Shown: in pieces, positions 33,325-42,542 of the stretch
Layout: each line of letters opens with the position of its first letter
How positions within the stretch are numbered: position 1 is the first letter of the stretch
The notes under the pieces: model-generated
Seen by the model: only the letters and a program-made list of their open reading frames with translations
Databases searched by the model: none
What the model was told of the DNA's origin: nothing
Assembly: GCF_038002765.1 (NCBI RefSeq)
Contig: NZ_JBBODE010000002.1
Location: forward strand, 1,240,001-1,304,000
DNA from: Peribacillus sp. FSL H8-0477
GTDB lineage: Bacteria > Bacillota > Bacilli > Bacillales > DSM-1321
DNA length: 64,000 nucleotides
Reading direction: 5' to 3'
Program-made: the position numbers and the translations under genes

Positions 33325-34470
33325 CTAATTAGAAAGAAATGTTTCCATACGGTTCATAGCTTCTATAAGTGTATCCATTGAGTACGCATAAGATAAACGG
33401 AAATACCCTTCACCAAGCTCAGAAAAGGCATTGCCTGGAACAACTGCTACGCCTGCTTTTTCTACTAACTCGAGACAAAATGAAAGTGATGTGCTGAAAC
33501 CTTCAGGCAATTGAATAAAGAAGTAAAAAGCCCCATCCGGCTTGATAACATTCAGGTTCATATCGAGCAGCCGATTATATACATAGTCTCGTCGTTTAGC
33601 GTATTCCATTTTCATTGGGACGGCATCATCGTAACCATCTGTAACTGCGGCTAGAGCAGCACTTTGTGAAATGGATGAAGCGCAGGTAACATTATATTGA
33701 TGAACTTTGAGAATTTCTTGAGCGATTACAGCAGGGGCAAATAAAAAACCAATTCGCCAGCCTGTCATGGAATGAGATTTAGACAAACCATTTAAAACAA
33801 TTGTCTGCTGTCTAAGGTATGATGCAATGGAGGTATGTTCTTTTTCATAAACGAGCTCACTATAAATCTCATCTGCAAGAATGAAAATCTCTTTATCCTT
33901 GATGAGCGCTGCAATATCCTGCAATTCCTCAGCAGTAAGCGTTACTCCTGTTGGATTAGAAGGATAAGGAAGCACAATACAGCGCGTATTTGGTGTGAGT
34001 AACCCTTCGATAATATCAGCTGTCATACGGAAACCAGTTTGAGTTATATCAGCATATATCGGAGTTGCTCCGCACATCTTAATAATAGGTTCGTATCCAG
34101 GATATACAGGTCCAGGCAAAATGACTTCAACTCCTGGTGTCAGAATCGTCCGGAAGGTGATATCAATGGCTTCACTAGCACCGCTCGTTACAATAATTTC
34201 TTGGTCTGGGTCATACTGCAGCTGATATTTACCAGAAATATATGCTGAAACAGCTTTTCTCAGCTCAATATCGCCTGCATTATGTGTATACACGGTATAA
34301 TTATTATCAATGGCTTGTTTAGCAGCTGTTTTAATATGATCAGGAGTAGGAAAGTCAGGCTGACCTATGGTTAATGAAATCATATTCTTGTTTCCAGATA
34401 CTAAATTATAAAATTTTCTAATTCCTGAGATTTCAACTTTTTTTACGAGTGGGTTAAGTAAATGATCCAT
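33325..34470 (-). CDS. patA: N-acetyl-L,L-diaminopimelate aminotransferase
   Basis: 381 aa class I PLP-dependent aminotransferase. The PLP lysine is in NGLSKSHSMTGWRIGFL (~228), the pyridine-binding Asp in FILADEIYSEL (~196), and YPSNPTG (~164) and the C-terminal arginine in FRLSYAYS complete the active site. PatA transfers an amino group to N-acetyl-2-amino-6-oxopimelate, between DapH and DapL, both present here at 50,230 and 51,027. ATG follows AAAGGGGGC. Monocistronic, between ykwC and corA. Confidence 0.88.
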   Translation of the reverse strand: MDHLLNPLVKKVEISGIRKFYNLVSGNKNMISLTIGQPDFPTPDHIKTAAKQAIDNNYTVYTHNAGDIELRKAVSAYISGKYQLQYDPDQEIIVTSGASEAIDITFRTILTPGVEVILPGPVYPGYEPIIKMCGATPIYADITQTGFRMTADIIEGLLTPNTRCIVLPYPSNPTGVTLTAEELQDIAALIKDKEIFILADEIYSELVYEKEHTSIASYLRQQTIVLNGLSKSHSMTGWRIGFLFAPAVIAQEILKVHQYNVTCASSISQSAALAAVTDGYDDAVPMKMEYAKRRDYVYNRLLDMNLNVIKPDGAFYFFIQLPEGFSTSLSFCLELVEKAGVAVVPGNAFSELGEGYFRLSYAYSMDTLIEAMNRMETFLSN

Positions 34471-34603
34471 GTTAAGTGCCCCCTTTTTAGCTACTACTTA
34501 TTTTAGCACTTTAACGAGGTGAATTTCTATCGTTAGACGAAACAACTGTTAAACTAGACGTTAAACCATTTATTTAATAGAAAACAGCTAAGGATTTGAT
34601 GAC

Positions 34604-35575
34604 TTGATAAATACGTTTGTTATTACTAAAGATCATAAAATGATTATAGATTGTCCGCTAGAAGAAGTGAAAAAAGATCATGTCGAATGGTACTGGGTAG
34701 ATTTTAACCAGCCTTCAAAAAGTGAAATCGAACAATTAGCTGCTTTTTTTCAGTTTCATCCCTTAGCTATTGAGGATTGCTTAGATCATTATCAGCAGCG
34801 GCCGAAGCTTGATTTTTATGATGGCTATGAATTTTTAGTCATCCATGCGCTTGAAAAAAAACGACTAAATGCCGTGGAACTGGACATGTTCGTCGGACAT
34901 GACTTTATTGTCACCTTTCATAAAGAAGCGATTATAGAGATAGAGGAAATCTGGAACAAGGTTACCCAAAGTCAACAGCCATTGAAAGGCCCCTTCTTTT
35001 TAATGCATGGAATTATCGATAAGCTGGTGGATGAATATTTCCCGTTAATATATCACATGGAGCGGGAATTAAACGAGATTGAAGATAATCGGGCCAATAA
35101 AAACATAAGTCATTTAATGGATCGTTTATTTGATTTACGATCAGATCTATCAATATTCAGAAAAACTATTCTTCCGATGCGCGACTTGTTATATCGTATG
35201 GTTCATTCTGACAGACTGAAATTCTTAACTGATCAGCATCTATATTTCAATGACGTTTATGATCATTTATTGAAACTTTCAGAAATGCTTGATTCGTATC
35301 GTGATTTTTCTTCAGATATTAGGGACAGTTACCTCTCAGTTAATTCAAATAATATGAATGAAACAATGATGACATTAACGGTTATTACAACAATCTTTAT
35401 GCCATTAACTTTTATTGCAGGAGTTTATGGTATGAACTTCAAAAATATGCCGGAACTTGAATGGCATTATGGTTATTACATAGTTCTTGGGGGCATGGGT
35501 GGAATTGCGTTGTGTATGTTTATGTACTTTGTCAAAAAAAATTGGTTGACCATCAATCGGAAAAACAGGAAATAA
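34604..35575 (+). CDS. CorA-family divalent cation transporter
   Basis: 323 aa. A large cytoplasmic N-terminal domain (WYWVDFNQPSKSEIEQLAAFFQFHPLAIEDCLD) and a long helical stalk are followed by two C-terminal membrane helices separated by the signature YGMNF and a short loop (FIAGVYGMNFKNMPELEW, ~285). The family imports Mg2+ or other divalent ions as pentamers; here Mg2+ is the default guess. Start is TTG 34,604 with AAGGA 9 nt upstream. Basic C-terminal tail is cytosolic. Confidence 0.88.
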   Translation: MINTFVITKDHKMIIDCPLEEVKKDHVEWYWVDFNQPSKSEIEQLAAFFQFHPLAIEDCLDHYQQRPKLDFYDGYEFLVIHALEKKRLNAVELDMFVGHDFIVTFHKEAIIEIEEIWNKVTQSQQPLKGPFFLMHGIIDKLVDEYFPLIYHMERELNEIEDNRANKNISHLMDRLFDLRSDLSIFRKTILPMRDLLYRMVHSDRLKFLTDQHLYFNDVYDHLLKLSEMLDSYRDFSSDIRDSYLSVNSNNMNETMMTLTVITTIFMPLTFIAGVYGMNFKNMPELEWHYGYYIVLGGMGGIALCMFMYFVKKNWLTINRKNRK

Positions 35576-35727
35576 GGATGAAACTTAGCGAAAAAAATGA
35601 TAAAAATCAGTGTCTATTTTCCTATTTTTTCGATTATTAATGAAGATTTTGGTAAAAATAATGCTGTTTTGTTACAATTAATATGCAATTATTAGTAGAT
35701 AACTAGGGTTAAAGGAGGAAGGGTTTT

Positions 35728-36204
35728 ATGAGTAAAGTAGCTGTAAATGACTATGGGAATATAAGCGAGAGGTATGGAGGATTTTGGGTTCGAGTGGCTG
35801 CTTCAATCATTGATGGAATCATTATCACAGTTCCAATGAGCGTTCTTTTCATTATTTATAGCTTTATTACGGCGCCGGAGGAGGGTACTGCTACTGATGA
35901 AGAATTGGTGACAATGCTTCTTGGATACACCGTTATTTACATTATCGCGTTAATAGGTATAGCATTATATTATATTTTGACAACTGCGTCGAAAATGCAA
36001 GGTACTGTTGGGAAAAAAATAATGGGGTTAAAAGTAGTAGATTTGAATGGGAATCGTCTTACCTTTGGTCGAGCAACCGGCAGATATTTTGCAACTATAC
36101 TGTCAGGGATGATTTTTAACATTGGATATTTAATGGCTGCTTTTACGGAAAAAAAACAAACGCTGCATGATATGATAGCTAGTACATTAGTTGTAAAAAA
36201 ATAA
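35728..36204 (+). CDS. RDD-family membrane protein
   Basis: 158 aa with three membrane helices. The family motif appears as YGGFWVRVAASIIDGIIITVPMSVLF (R...D at ~22-30), and the C-terminal half has TVGKKIMGLKVVDLNGNRLTFGRATGRYFA (~90). RDD proteins are implicated in ion antiport or membrane stress; the function here is unknown. ATG follows AAAGGAGGA. Terminated by a strong hairpin. Confidence 0.75.
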   Translation: MSKVAVNDYGNISERYGGFWVRVAASIIDGIIITVPMSVLFIIYSFITAPEEGTATDEELVTMLLGYTVIYIIALIGIALYYILTTASKMQGTVGKKIMGLKVVDLNGNRLTFGRATGRYFATILSGMIFNIGYLMAAFTEKKQTLHDMIASTLVVKK

Positions 36205-36211
36205 ATTTAAC

Positions 36212-36249
36212 AAAAAAGCCGGTTTCTTACATAGAAATCGGCTTTTTTT
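36212..36249 (+). terminator. Terminator after the RDD gene
   Basis: AAAAAAGCCGGTTTCT / AGAAATCGGCTTTTTT, near-perfect 16-bp stem. Confidence 0.85.
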
Positions 36250-36357
36250 CTTAAATCCCTTAACATGAGGTCTATTTATTCCGATTTATATAAAGAAAGA
36301 TCTACTGATTGGATCAAATAGATCGTTAAATTGAAACATGAAGATTGGAAGTGCGAG

Positions 36358-37263
36358 ATGGAAAATAGACAAGGAATCCTGCTGGAAAGCGGGACCAATG
36401 AATTGGAAATTGTAGAGTTCGGAATTGGGTCAAATAAATTTGGGATTAATGTTATTAAAGTGAAGGAGATTATCAATCCTGTACCAGTTACCTTTGTCCC
36501 GCATACGCATAAAAATGTTGAAGGACTGATTGAGTTACGGGGAGAAGTGCTCCCAGTCGTTAATGTTGCTGAAGCACTAGGGTTTCCCCCTTCGAAGAAC
36601 CCAAGTCAAGATAAGTTTATCGTTTCAGAATTTAATCAACAAAAAATAATTTTTCATGTTCATACAGTCACTCAGATTCACAGGCTTTCCTGGAACCAAA
36701 TAGAAAAACCTTCTGAGATGTTTCAAGGGCTTGAAAGTCAGACGACCGGAGTCATTAGGTTGAATGGGGAAATGCTCTTACTGTTGGACTTCGAGAAAAT
36801 AGTAGTGGATATTAATCCGGATTCAGGAATTAATAGTAAACAGGTAAAGAAGTTAGGGAAGAGGGAGCGGTCGAATAAACGAATCGTCGTCGCTGAGGAT
36901 TCACCGCTTTTAAGGCAGCTTTTACATGACACATTAACAGAAGCGGGTTTTGAAAACCTCGAATTTTTTGAGAACGGTAAAGATGCTTTAAATTATTTGG
37001 AGAATTTGATTGAAGCTGGGGAAAATGCGGTTTCTGATGTAAAGTTGGTCATAACAGACGTTGAAATGCCTCAGATGGATGGACATCATTTGACCAAACG
37101 AATTAAAGAGCATAAAGAGTTAGCGAAAGTGCCTATCATTATTTTTTCTTCTTTAATCACGGAAGATCTTCGTCATAAAGGGCAGCTTGTGGGAGCAGAC
37201 GCACAGGTTAGTAAGCCAGAAATTGCAGAATTGATTTTATTGATTGATGAACTTATTTTATAA
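36358..37263 (+). CDS. cheV: Chemotaxis coupling protein CheV (CheW plus receiver)
   Basis: 301 aa. Residues ~10-150 are a CheW domain (LESGTNELEIVEFGIG, VPHTHKNVEGLIELRGEVLPVVNVAEALG). Residues ~175-300 are a receiver domain: acidic pair in VVAEDSPLLRQLL, phospho-acceptor Asp in LVITDVEMPQMDGHHL and the switch Lys in AQVSKPE. CheV couples receptors to CheA and supports adaptation. ATG 36,358 is chosen (GGAAG upstream, 301 aa vs ~303 in B. subtilis) over the upstream TTG at 36,331. Follows the patA-cheV order of B. subtilis. Confidence 0.93.
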   Translation: MENRQGILLESGTNELEIVEFGIGSNKFGINVIKVKEIINPVPVTFVPHTHKNVEGLIELRGEVLPVVNVAEALGFPPSKNPSQDKFIVSEFNQQKIIFHVHTVTQIHRLSWNQIEKPSEMFQGLESQTTGVIRLNGEMLLLLDFEKIVVDINPDSGINSKQVKKLGKRERSNKRIVVAEDSPLLRQLLHDTLTEAGFENLEFFENGKDALNYLENLIEAGENAVSDVKLVITDVEMPQMDGHHLTKRIKEHKELAKVPIIIFSSLITEDLRHKGQLVGADAQVSKPEIAELILLIDELIL

Positions 37264-37278
37264 AAATAAATAAAAAAG

Positions 37279-37317
37279 AAAAAAATCGGGCAATGCTGCG
37301 CCGATTTTTTTCTTTTT
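37279..37317 (+). terminator. Terminator after cheV
   Basis: AAAAATCGG / CCGATTTTT stem with an 11-nt loop and T-rich tail. Confidence 0.8.
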
Positions 37318-37360
37318 GGAGAGTATTAGGGAAAGTTAAACGTTTAGGAGATAGCAAAAG

Positions 37361-37873
37361 CTAACGTGATTTATATCCTTTTCCTAAAAATGACGAAAGA
37401 AATGTATTTTCGTATTTTTGATTTTGCTGCCGGCGTGATGGTTGAGTAGGTTTGCCGGAATTCACATTGGACATTTTTGTCTCGACTGCCTGTCCAATAT
37501 ACGTTTGCAAAATTAATTTCGCACGTGATAAGGATAATACAGCTTTCGGGTTTCGAACGGATGAAGAGCGGTTCCCGAGGTGAGGAAGGGTTTTTAAATC
37601 ATCCCTGGTAGGAGGAAGATGGAAGATATAATCACCACATTGGATAATTACATCAGATTGTTGTGCAGAAAACTTAGGGTTATCAGAAAAGTGAAGACCT
37701 AACTTTTTTGCTTTCCCCTCGCTTAATAATTTTAGTATGGTCAGGCGCTTTAATTCATATAAAGCTTTGGGTTCAGGTGCTGTCTTAGCATGTTTATTAA
37801 CAATAAAAATAGCTTGGGCAAGAGTGTTATCGGATGGGGAAGTTTGCTCCCGTTGCCCGGTTGTTGGTTTCAT
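37361..37873 (-). CDS. ykyB: YkyB-family protein
   Basis: 170 aa, soluble. The central region LAQAIFIVNKHAKTAPEPKALYELKRLTILKLLSEGKAKKLGLHFSDNPKFSAQQSDVIIQCGDYIFHLP matches the YkyB family; the C-terminal tail (~130-170) is Gln/Asn/Ser/Arg-rich and likely disordered. ATG follows AAAGGAG. Gene order cheV-ykyB is as in B. subtilis. Molecular function unknown. Confidence 0.82.
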   Translation of the reverse strand: MKPTTGQREQTSPSDNTLAQAIFIVNKHAKTAPEPKALYELKRLTILKLLSEGKAKKLGLHFSDNPKFSAQQSDVIIQCGDYIFHLPPTRDDLKTLPHLGNRSSSVRNPKAVLSLSRAKLILQTYIGQAVETKMSNVNSGKPTQPSRRQQNQKYENTFLSSFLGKGYKSR

Positions 37874-37984
37874 ATAGAAACTCCTTTCCTAAAATGCTGG
37901 TGCCTTGCAGTACATATTATACCATTATCACTATTGAAAGGAAGGGAAGAAAAAAAAACAGTGAAATTAATTGGAGGGAAAGAG

Positions 37985-38068
37985 ATGAAAAGGAGAAATA
38001 TAATTAGCTTAGTTAGCTGTCAATGTACAGCAAATCTAGATCATAGAGCAAAATTAGAGGGGGATTAA
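37985..38068 (+). CDS. Candidate 27-aa micropeptide with C-x-C
   Basis: ATG 37,985 is preceded by TTGGAGGGA at ideal spacing. The frame encodes MKRRNIISLVSCQCTANLDH and seven more residues, with a CQC pair. It lies in the divergent gap upstream of ykyB and before a convergent coat-like gene. The strong ribosome binding site is the main support. Confidence 0.4.
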   Translation: MKRRNIISLVSCQCTANLDHRAKLEGD

Positions 38069-38102
38069 AAAAAGAAAGGCTGTCGAAGTTTTTCGCCAGC
38101 CT
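38066..38102 (-). terminator. Terminator of the P/Y/G-rich protein gene
   Basis: On the minus strand AGGCTGGCGAA pairs with TTCGACAGCCT and is followed by TTCTTTTTTT. Confidence 0.75.
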
Positions 38103-38135
38103 GCAGTTGGTGCGGGTTGTTAATTATTGATTGCT

Positions 38136-38489
38136 TTATCTCCCAGTACCAGTATAGATGTTAATATTATCTGTGACTGCCTGCTGGGTTCCGAAGGCTG
38201 TGGGATAACCTTGGGGAGGATATCCTTGATAGCCGGGGTAACCGCCTTGATACCCTTGCTGGTACCCAGGCGGATAGCCAGGATAAGGCTGCGGAGGATA
38301 TGGATATGGATAAGGCGGCCGGTTATATAACAATGCACCGCCGGCGAGTGCTCCGCCAGCCAAACCAGCTACAAATGGAAGAAGTAATGGGAAAAATGGA
38401 AGAAATCTCCCGTTCTGGGGAGGCGGGTAGCCATTTCTCATGTACTGCTGTTGATAGACAGGAGAAAATGCTGGATAGGGGGAGTGCAT
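38136..38489 (-). CDS. Pro/Tyr/Gly-rich protein with a hydrophobic anchor
   Basis: 117 aa. The N-terminal ~30 residues are Tyr/Pro-rich. A Gly/Ala/Leu hydrophobic stretch FPLLLPFVAGLAGGALAGGALL (~33-54) could insert in a membrane. It is followed by ~45 residues of PYPYPPQPYPGYPPGYQQGY-type repeats and a C-terminus TDNINIYTG. ATG follows AAAAGGAGGTC. Such compositions are common in spore coat, crust or morphogenetic proteins of Bacillus, which is my best guess, but I do not know this protein. Confidence 0.65.
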   Translation of the reverse strand: MHSPYPAFSPVYQQQYMRNGYPPPQNGRFLPFFPLLLPFVAGLAGGALAGGALLYNRPPYPYPYPPQPYPGYPPGYQQGYQGGYPGYQGYPPQGYPTAFGTQQAVTDNINIYTGTGR

Positions 38490-38566
38490 GAAAAGACCTC
38501 CTTTTTTATAGTTCTTTTCATTCTATGATATTTTCAATGAATAGAGCCTGTTTATACTGATTCTGC

Positions 38567-38572
38567 TATAAT
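38567..38572 (+). promoter_or_regulatory. Extended -10 promoter of crcB pair
   Basis: TATAAT at 38,567-38,572 preceded by TGC (extended -10 TGn). The -35 is poor. No fluoride riboswitch consensus was recognised in the ~40-nt leader. Confidence 0.45.
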
Positions 38573-38608
38573 GTAAGAATGAATATATGAAATGGACGTG
38601 GATTGGGA

Positions 38609-38965
38609 ATGCTGAAAAAGTATTTCTTTGTCGGAATTGGCGGTGCTTTAGGTTCTTTCCTACGTTATGGAGTAAATGTATTTATCCATATGTCAGTCTT
38701 TCCTTTAGCTACTTTATGTGTCAACCTTATCGGAACCTTTACCCTAGGGATGCTGACAGGGTACTTTTCAAAAAGAAAGCAGCCAGTGCCCTTGTTTCTA
38801 GGTACGGGTTTATGCGGTGGTTTTACGACAATGTCGACTTTCACAGCGGAATCGATACAGTTACTTGAAACGTCCTTTTGGCTATCAAGTTTGTATATCA
38901 GTGCTACTTTAATCCTAGGAATCAGTTTCGGTTTATTAGGGATTTCTATTTCTTCAAAAAGGTGA
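38609..38965 (+). CDS. crcB1: Fluoride channel subunit Fluc/CrcB (first of pair)
   Basis: 118 aa with four membrane helices. Family motifs are GIGGALGSFLRYGVN (~9), LCVNLIGTFTLGMLTGYF (~38, the polar-track Asn) and GTGLCGGFTTMSTFTAESIQLL (~71, containing GGFTTxSTF). CrcB exports fluoride passively as a dual-topology dimer; Gram-positive bacteria often encode two, acting as a heterodimer. ATG 38,609 is preferred to the TTG at 38,603. The second subunit starts 10 nt downstream. Confidence 0.9.
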   Translation: MLKKYFFVGIGGALGSFLRYGVNVFIHMSVFPLATLCVNLIGTFTLGMLTGYFSKRKQPVPLFLGTGLCGGFTTMSTFTAESIQLLETSFWLSSLYISATLILGISFGLLGISISSKR

Positions 38966-38974
38966 GGTACAGGG

Positions 38975-39328
38975 ATGATAGATATTTTGGCAGTACTGAT
39001 TGGAGGGTTTATTGGTGCTGTGGCAAGGTATGGTATAAGTTCTTACCTATCCAGAAAAATGACTACCAGTTTTCCTTGGGGAATTTTGTCTGTTAATTTA
39101 CTTGGTGCACTAGTCATTGGCTTTGTATTTCCCGAAAACGGTGAAGTTACGAAAACCGCTGAATTATTATTGATTACTGGTGTTCTAGGCGGATTTACTA
39201 CTTTTTCTACGTTTGGTATAGAGTCTATTGAATTACTTAAAAAAGGGAGTTACCTGCATCTTGCTATCTATATGATAGTCACCGTTGTCGGGGGAATGCT
39301 GCTCTTTTCTGCAGGCTACCTACTTTAA
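38975..39328 (+). CDS. crcB2: Fluoride channel subunit Fluc/CrcB (second of pair)
   Basis: 117 aa, four helices. GGFIGAVARYGISSYL (~9), LSVNLLGALVIGFVF (~36) and GVLGGFTTFSTFGIESIELL (~71) are the same family motifs as in the preceding gene, with different charges at the ends, consistent with opposite membrane orientation. ATG 38,975 follows GGTGAGG. Two-gene operon ended by a terminator. Confidence 0.9.
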   Translation: MIDILAVLIGGFIGAVARYGISSYLSRKMTTSFPWGILSVNLLGALVIGFVFPENGEVTKTAELLLITGVLGGFTTFSTFGIESIELLKKGSYLHLAIYMIVTVVGGMLLFSAGYLL

Positions 39329-39368
39329 CTAGCCAATTAAACGTAAACTAATTAGAAAAGCTCATAAA

Positions 39369-39399
39369 AAATGCCATGGAATTATCCATGGCATTTCTG
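39369..39399 (+). terminator. Terminator after crcB pair
   Basis: AAATGCCATGGA / TCCATGGCATTT, perfect 12-bp stem with a 4-nt loop; the T tail is short. Confidence 0.7.
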
Positions 39400-39528
39400 T
39401 GACGAAACACATAATTGCATTAATAAGGAGAAAAGCTGTTTTTCTATTACCAAACTAATGATATAATTCATTAGAATGGGACTTTAGTAGTGGATTAGGC
39501 CTGAATGCTTATTTTTACGGATTTTCTT

Positions 39529-40389
39529 TTATTCTTTCTGCAATTCGTATAAAGTTATTTCAGGTCGAGAAAGAAAACGATAGGGCAGCCTAGTTGTGCC
39601 TAGGCCTCTGTTGACATGCAGAACCATGTTTTGTATGTCATACGTACCTTCTGTATACTTTTCAGCATAAGGCGGAGTAACTAATGCCCCTGCTAAAGGA
39701 ATCTGGATTTGTCCCCCATGACTGTGACCACTGAGCTGCAGCTGAACATTATAGTTAACAGCCGTATCAGCTAAATCAGGTGCATGAGATAAAAGAATAG
39801 TATACACATTATCTGGAATTCCCGACAGCGTACTCTTAAAATCTGGTCGGCCAAGCATGGCGTCGTCAATACCAGCTAAATAAATGGCTTCACCACTCAG
39901 AAGTGATAGTTTAGAATGGGCATTTTGAAGGACTTTAAAATCAGACTTCTCCATAATATTACGATAAATTTCAGAACCATTTCCACCATGGTCATGGTTT
40001 CCATATATACAATATTTACCGAAAGGTGTTTTGATTTTCTTTAAATAAGGAATGATTTCTTCAGGCATGGGATATTCGTTTGGGTGATCCATGAGGTCGC
40101 CGCTGAATATCATAACATCAGGATTAAGCTTTTCCATTTTGGTAATAACAGAGGTTAAATCTTTAATCTGAAACTGAAATCCAAGATGTGTATCACTAAA
40201 TTGAACGATTTTAAAACCATTAAAGCCTTCAGGAATTAATTTGTGCTTGATCGTTATTCGTTTGATATCGATCCAGCCAGGCTCGATATCATGGGCGTAA
40301 TAATGGCCCCCCATACCTATTCCTGTAATGCTTAATAAAGTTCCTGCAGATTTTTTTAAAAAAGATCTTCTCGACATATTTTTTTTCAC
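39529..40389 (-). CDS. ykuE: Tat-exported metallophosphoesterase
   Basis: 286 aa. The N-terminus MSRRSFLKKSAGTLLSITG is a twin-arginine signal (SRRSFLK), followed by a calcineurin-like phosphoesterase: metal ligands in FSDTHLG (~66), FSGDLMDHP (~96), YGNHDHGG (~129), LLSHAPDL (~200) and SGHSHGGQI (~222). YkuE of B. subtilis is a cell-wall-bound Tat substrate. Start is GTG 40,389 with AGGTTG upstream. Natural substrate unknown; a cell-wall or phospholipid ester is possible. Confidence 0.88.
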   Translation of the reverse strand: MKKNMSRRSFLKKSAGTLLSITGIGMGGHYYAHDIEPGWIDIKRITIKHKLIPEGFNGFKIVQFSDTHLGFQFQIKDLTSVITKMEKLNPDVMIFSGDLMDHPNEYPMPEEIIPYLKKIKTPFGKYCIYGNHDHGGNGSEIYRNIMEKSDFKVLQNAHSKLSLLSGEAIYLAGIDDAMLGRPDFKSTLSGIPDNVYTILLSHAPDLADTAVNYNVQLQLSGHSHGGQIQIPLAGALVTPPYAEKYTEGTYDIQNMVLHVNRGLGTTRLPYRFLSRPEITLYELQKE

Positions 40390-40557
40390 TATTAATCAAC
40401 CTATTCTGTAAAAATATTACTACCTCATACTAACAAAGAATAATCATAAAAAGAAGAATATGTTGTTTTTTATTGCATTTTAATCAAAGTATAAGCTTTT
40501 TGTGAACCGCAAATAAAGCAATATGTGCGATTTTGAACATCTTTACGGGGGTACTTT

Positions 40558-42414
40558 ATGACTACGCAGTCAATGCTTTTACCGATTATCATCCTGTTAT
40601 GTGTCTTTTCACTATTTATCTATGGAAAATTCCGAGCAGATATAGTTGCACTTGCTGCTATGCTGCTTCTGGGCATAATCGGCATTTTAGAACCTATGGA
40701 ACTATTAGCTGGATTTTCTAATCCAATCACGATTATTCTTGCCAGTCTGTACATAGTAGGCGCTGGTGTATTTAATACTGGACTCGTTGAGAAAATTTTT
40801 CATCCGCTCTTGAAATGGAGTGGAGGCAGTGAGCGGAGATTAATGGTCGTTATTATGCTTTCAGCCGGGTTCTTAGGAGGCATCCTAAGCAGTACAGGGA
40901 TAGTTGCAATTATGCTCCCTATTGTGATGAGTACAGCTCTCAAGCAGCGGAGAAGTCCTTCGAAATTTTTAATTCCTTTAGCTTTTGCAAGTGGATTAGG
41001 AGGGCTCCTGACAGTAGTAGGTACACCATCTAACTTAATCATAAATGATGTGCTGACAAAAAATAATTATGAGCCATTAGCCTTTTTTTCATTGACGCCA
41101 ATTGGTCTTATTACGCTCCTGGCCGCTCTTTTATTAATTCTGTTTATGGGCAAAAAGCTGCTTCCTCACCAGCATTTGGCTGCCAAGAGCAGCGGGAAAG
41201 ATTTATCAGCTGGTGAATTAGCTGGGATGTATAAGGTATATGATAGACTTCACTATCTCCAAATTCCCCAGCACTCTGATTTAGTAGGTGAAAGGCTTTC
41301 AGATTTGGTGCTCCCTATTAATTATGAGATTACTGTAATTGAAATTAAACGAAAATCTAAAGATAAACAGTTGGGGCTGCTTTCTAAAAATCAAAATTTG
41401 TCGGCAAAAGCAGACGAAGTGTTTCATCCAGACGATATAATCTTAGTGTTTGGTGAAGCAGAAGCAGTAACTCGTCTGACAGTGGATTATGAATTAGAAA
41501 CACGGCCTTTTAATCAAGAAGAAGTAAAAAAACATTTGGCTAACAGTAAATTTGGGATGACGGAAATTTTAATTATGCCTCATTCTGATTATGAAAATCA
41601 GACCTTGCGAGATATTCATTTTCGGGAAAAATATCAATGCAGTGTACTAGCTATTAATCGTAAAGGTGAATATATTCAAGCTGATCTTGGTACCGAGATA
41701 TTAAAACCAGGAGATGCACTGCTCATCCATGGTGAATGGGTGAATATTGAAATGATTTCGGCTGACCTGCAAGATATTATTGTTCTGGGCAGTGCAACAG
41801 AAGAAAATGATTATGTTCAGGAAGCGAAAGCACCAATTGCTGCCTTTATCGTGGTACTTATGATTCTTTTGCTTGCCTTTAACGTCATTCCTCAGGTTTA
41901 TACTATTTTAATGGCAGCATTTCTTATGGTGATTACTGGGTGTGTTCGATCGATGGAAGAAGCGTACCAGAGAATCAACTGGGAATCGATTATTCTTCTA
42001 GTCGCGATGTTCCCGCTCATGGCTGCTTTTGAAAAGAGTGGAGGTTTGATTCAGGTAAGTATCTGGATTGAACAAATCATTGGAGATGCCGGCCCTTATA
42101 GTTTATTAGCATTACTCTATATACTGACCTTGGTAGGTGTTCAATTCGTCTCCAATATTGCGATAACAATGTTTATAGCTCCAATTGCATTTACTGTGGC
42201 CGTCAACATGCATTATAGTCCAGTACCTATTTTAGTATGTGTAACAGTGGCTGCTGCTCTGGCGTTCTCTACCCCTAGAGCATCCTCAACAAATGCACTG
42301 GTAATGACAGCTGGTGACTATAATTATAAAGACTTTGCCATTGTAGGAATAGGAATACAAGTCTTAATTGGTCTTATTGTAATTGTGACCATCCCGTTCT
42401 TTTTCCCTTTTTAA
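40558..42414 (+). CDS. SLC13/DASS-family transporter with two internal RCK_C (TrkA_C) domains
   Basis: 618 aa. Membrane part 1 (~5-205) with STGIVAIMLPIVMS (~118) and GTPSNLIINDVL (~155), two cytoplasmic TrkA_C-like domains (~220-310 and ~330-415; DDIILVFG and GDALLIHGE mark the strands), then membrane part 2 (~425-618) with FVSNIAITMFIAPIA (~521) and STPRASSTNALVM (~573). This architecture is the SLC13 permease type with ligand-regulated RCK_C modules, often sulfate or dicarboxylate transporters. ATG follows ACGGGGG. Substrate unknown; RCK_C domains could bind a nucleotide second messenger. Confidence 0.83.
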   Translation: MTTQSMLLPIIILLCVFSLFIYGKFRADIVALAAMLLLGIIGILEPMELLAGFSNPITIILASLYIVGAGVFNTGLVEKIFHPLLKWSGGSERRLMVVIMLSAGFLGGILSSTGIVAIMLPIVMSTALKQRRSPSKFLIPLAFASGLGGLLTVVGTPSNLIINDVLTKNNYEPLAFFSLTPIGLITLLAALLLILFMGKKLLPHQHLAAKSSGKDLSAGELAGMYKVYDRLHYLQIPQHSDLVGERLSDLVLPINYEITVIEIKRKSKDKQLGLLSKNQNLSAKADEVFHPDDIILVFGEAEAVTRLTVDYELETRPFNQEEVKKHLANSKFGMTEILIMPHSDYENQTLRDIHFREKYQCSVLAINRKGEYIQADLGTEILKPGDALLIHGEWVNIEMISADLQDIIVLGSATEENDYVQEAKAPIAAFIVVLMILLLAFNVIPQVYTILMAAFLMVITGCVRSMEEAYQRINWESIILLVAMFPLMAAFEKSGGLIQVSIWIEQIIGDAGPYSLLALLYILTLVGVQFVSNIAITMFIAPIAFTVAVNMHYSPVPILVCVTVAAALAFSTPRASSTNALVMTAGDYNYKDFAIVGIGIQVLIGLIVIVTIPFFFPF

Positions 42415-42432
42415 GAAAAAGGAAAGTCCCGA

Positions 42433-42465
42433 AAAATCCGTACCTTTATGGTGCGGATTTTTTTT
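42433..42465 (+). terminator. Terminator after the SLC13 gene
   Basis: AAATCCGTACC / GGTGCGGATTT stem with a 5-nt loop and T8. Confidence 0.8.
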
Positions 42466-42542
42466 ATGTATTATTTTGAATTTTCGTACCAGTCAACTAA
42501 TGATATACTTTTTATGTAGAGATGATGATAGGGGGGAACGTC

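Noticed and set aside
37790..38068. 92-codon frame opening at 37,790
   Set aside because: Its first part is antisense to ykyB; only the last 27 codons, from ATG 37,985 with a strong ribosome binding site, are plausible.
38490..38608. Fluoride riboswitch ahead of crcB1
   Set aside because: The leader between the extended -10 and the start codon is only ~35 nt and lacks the crcB motif; the gap upstream shows no matching structure.
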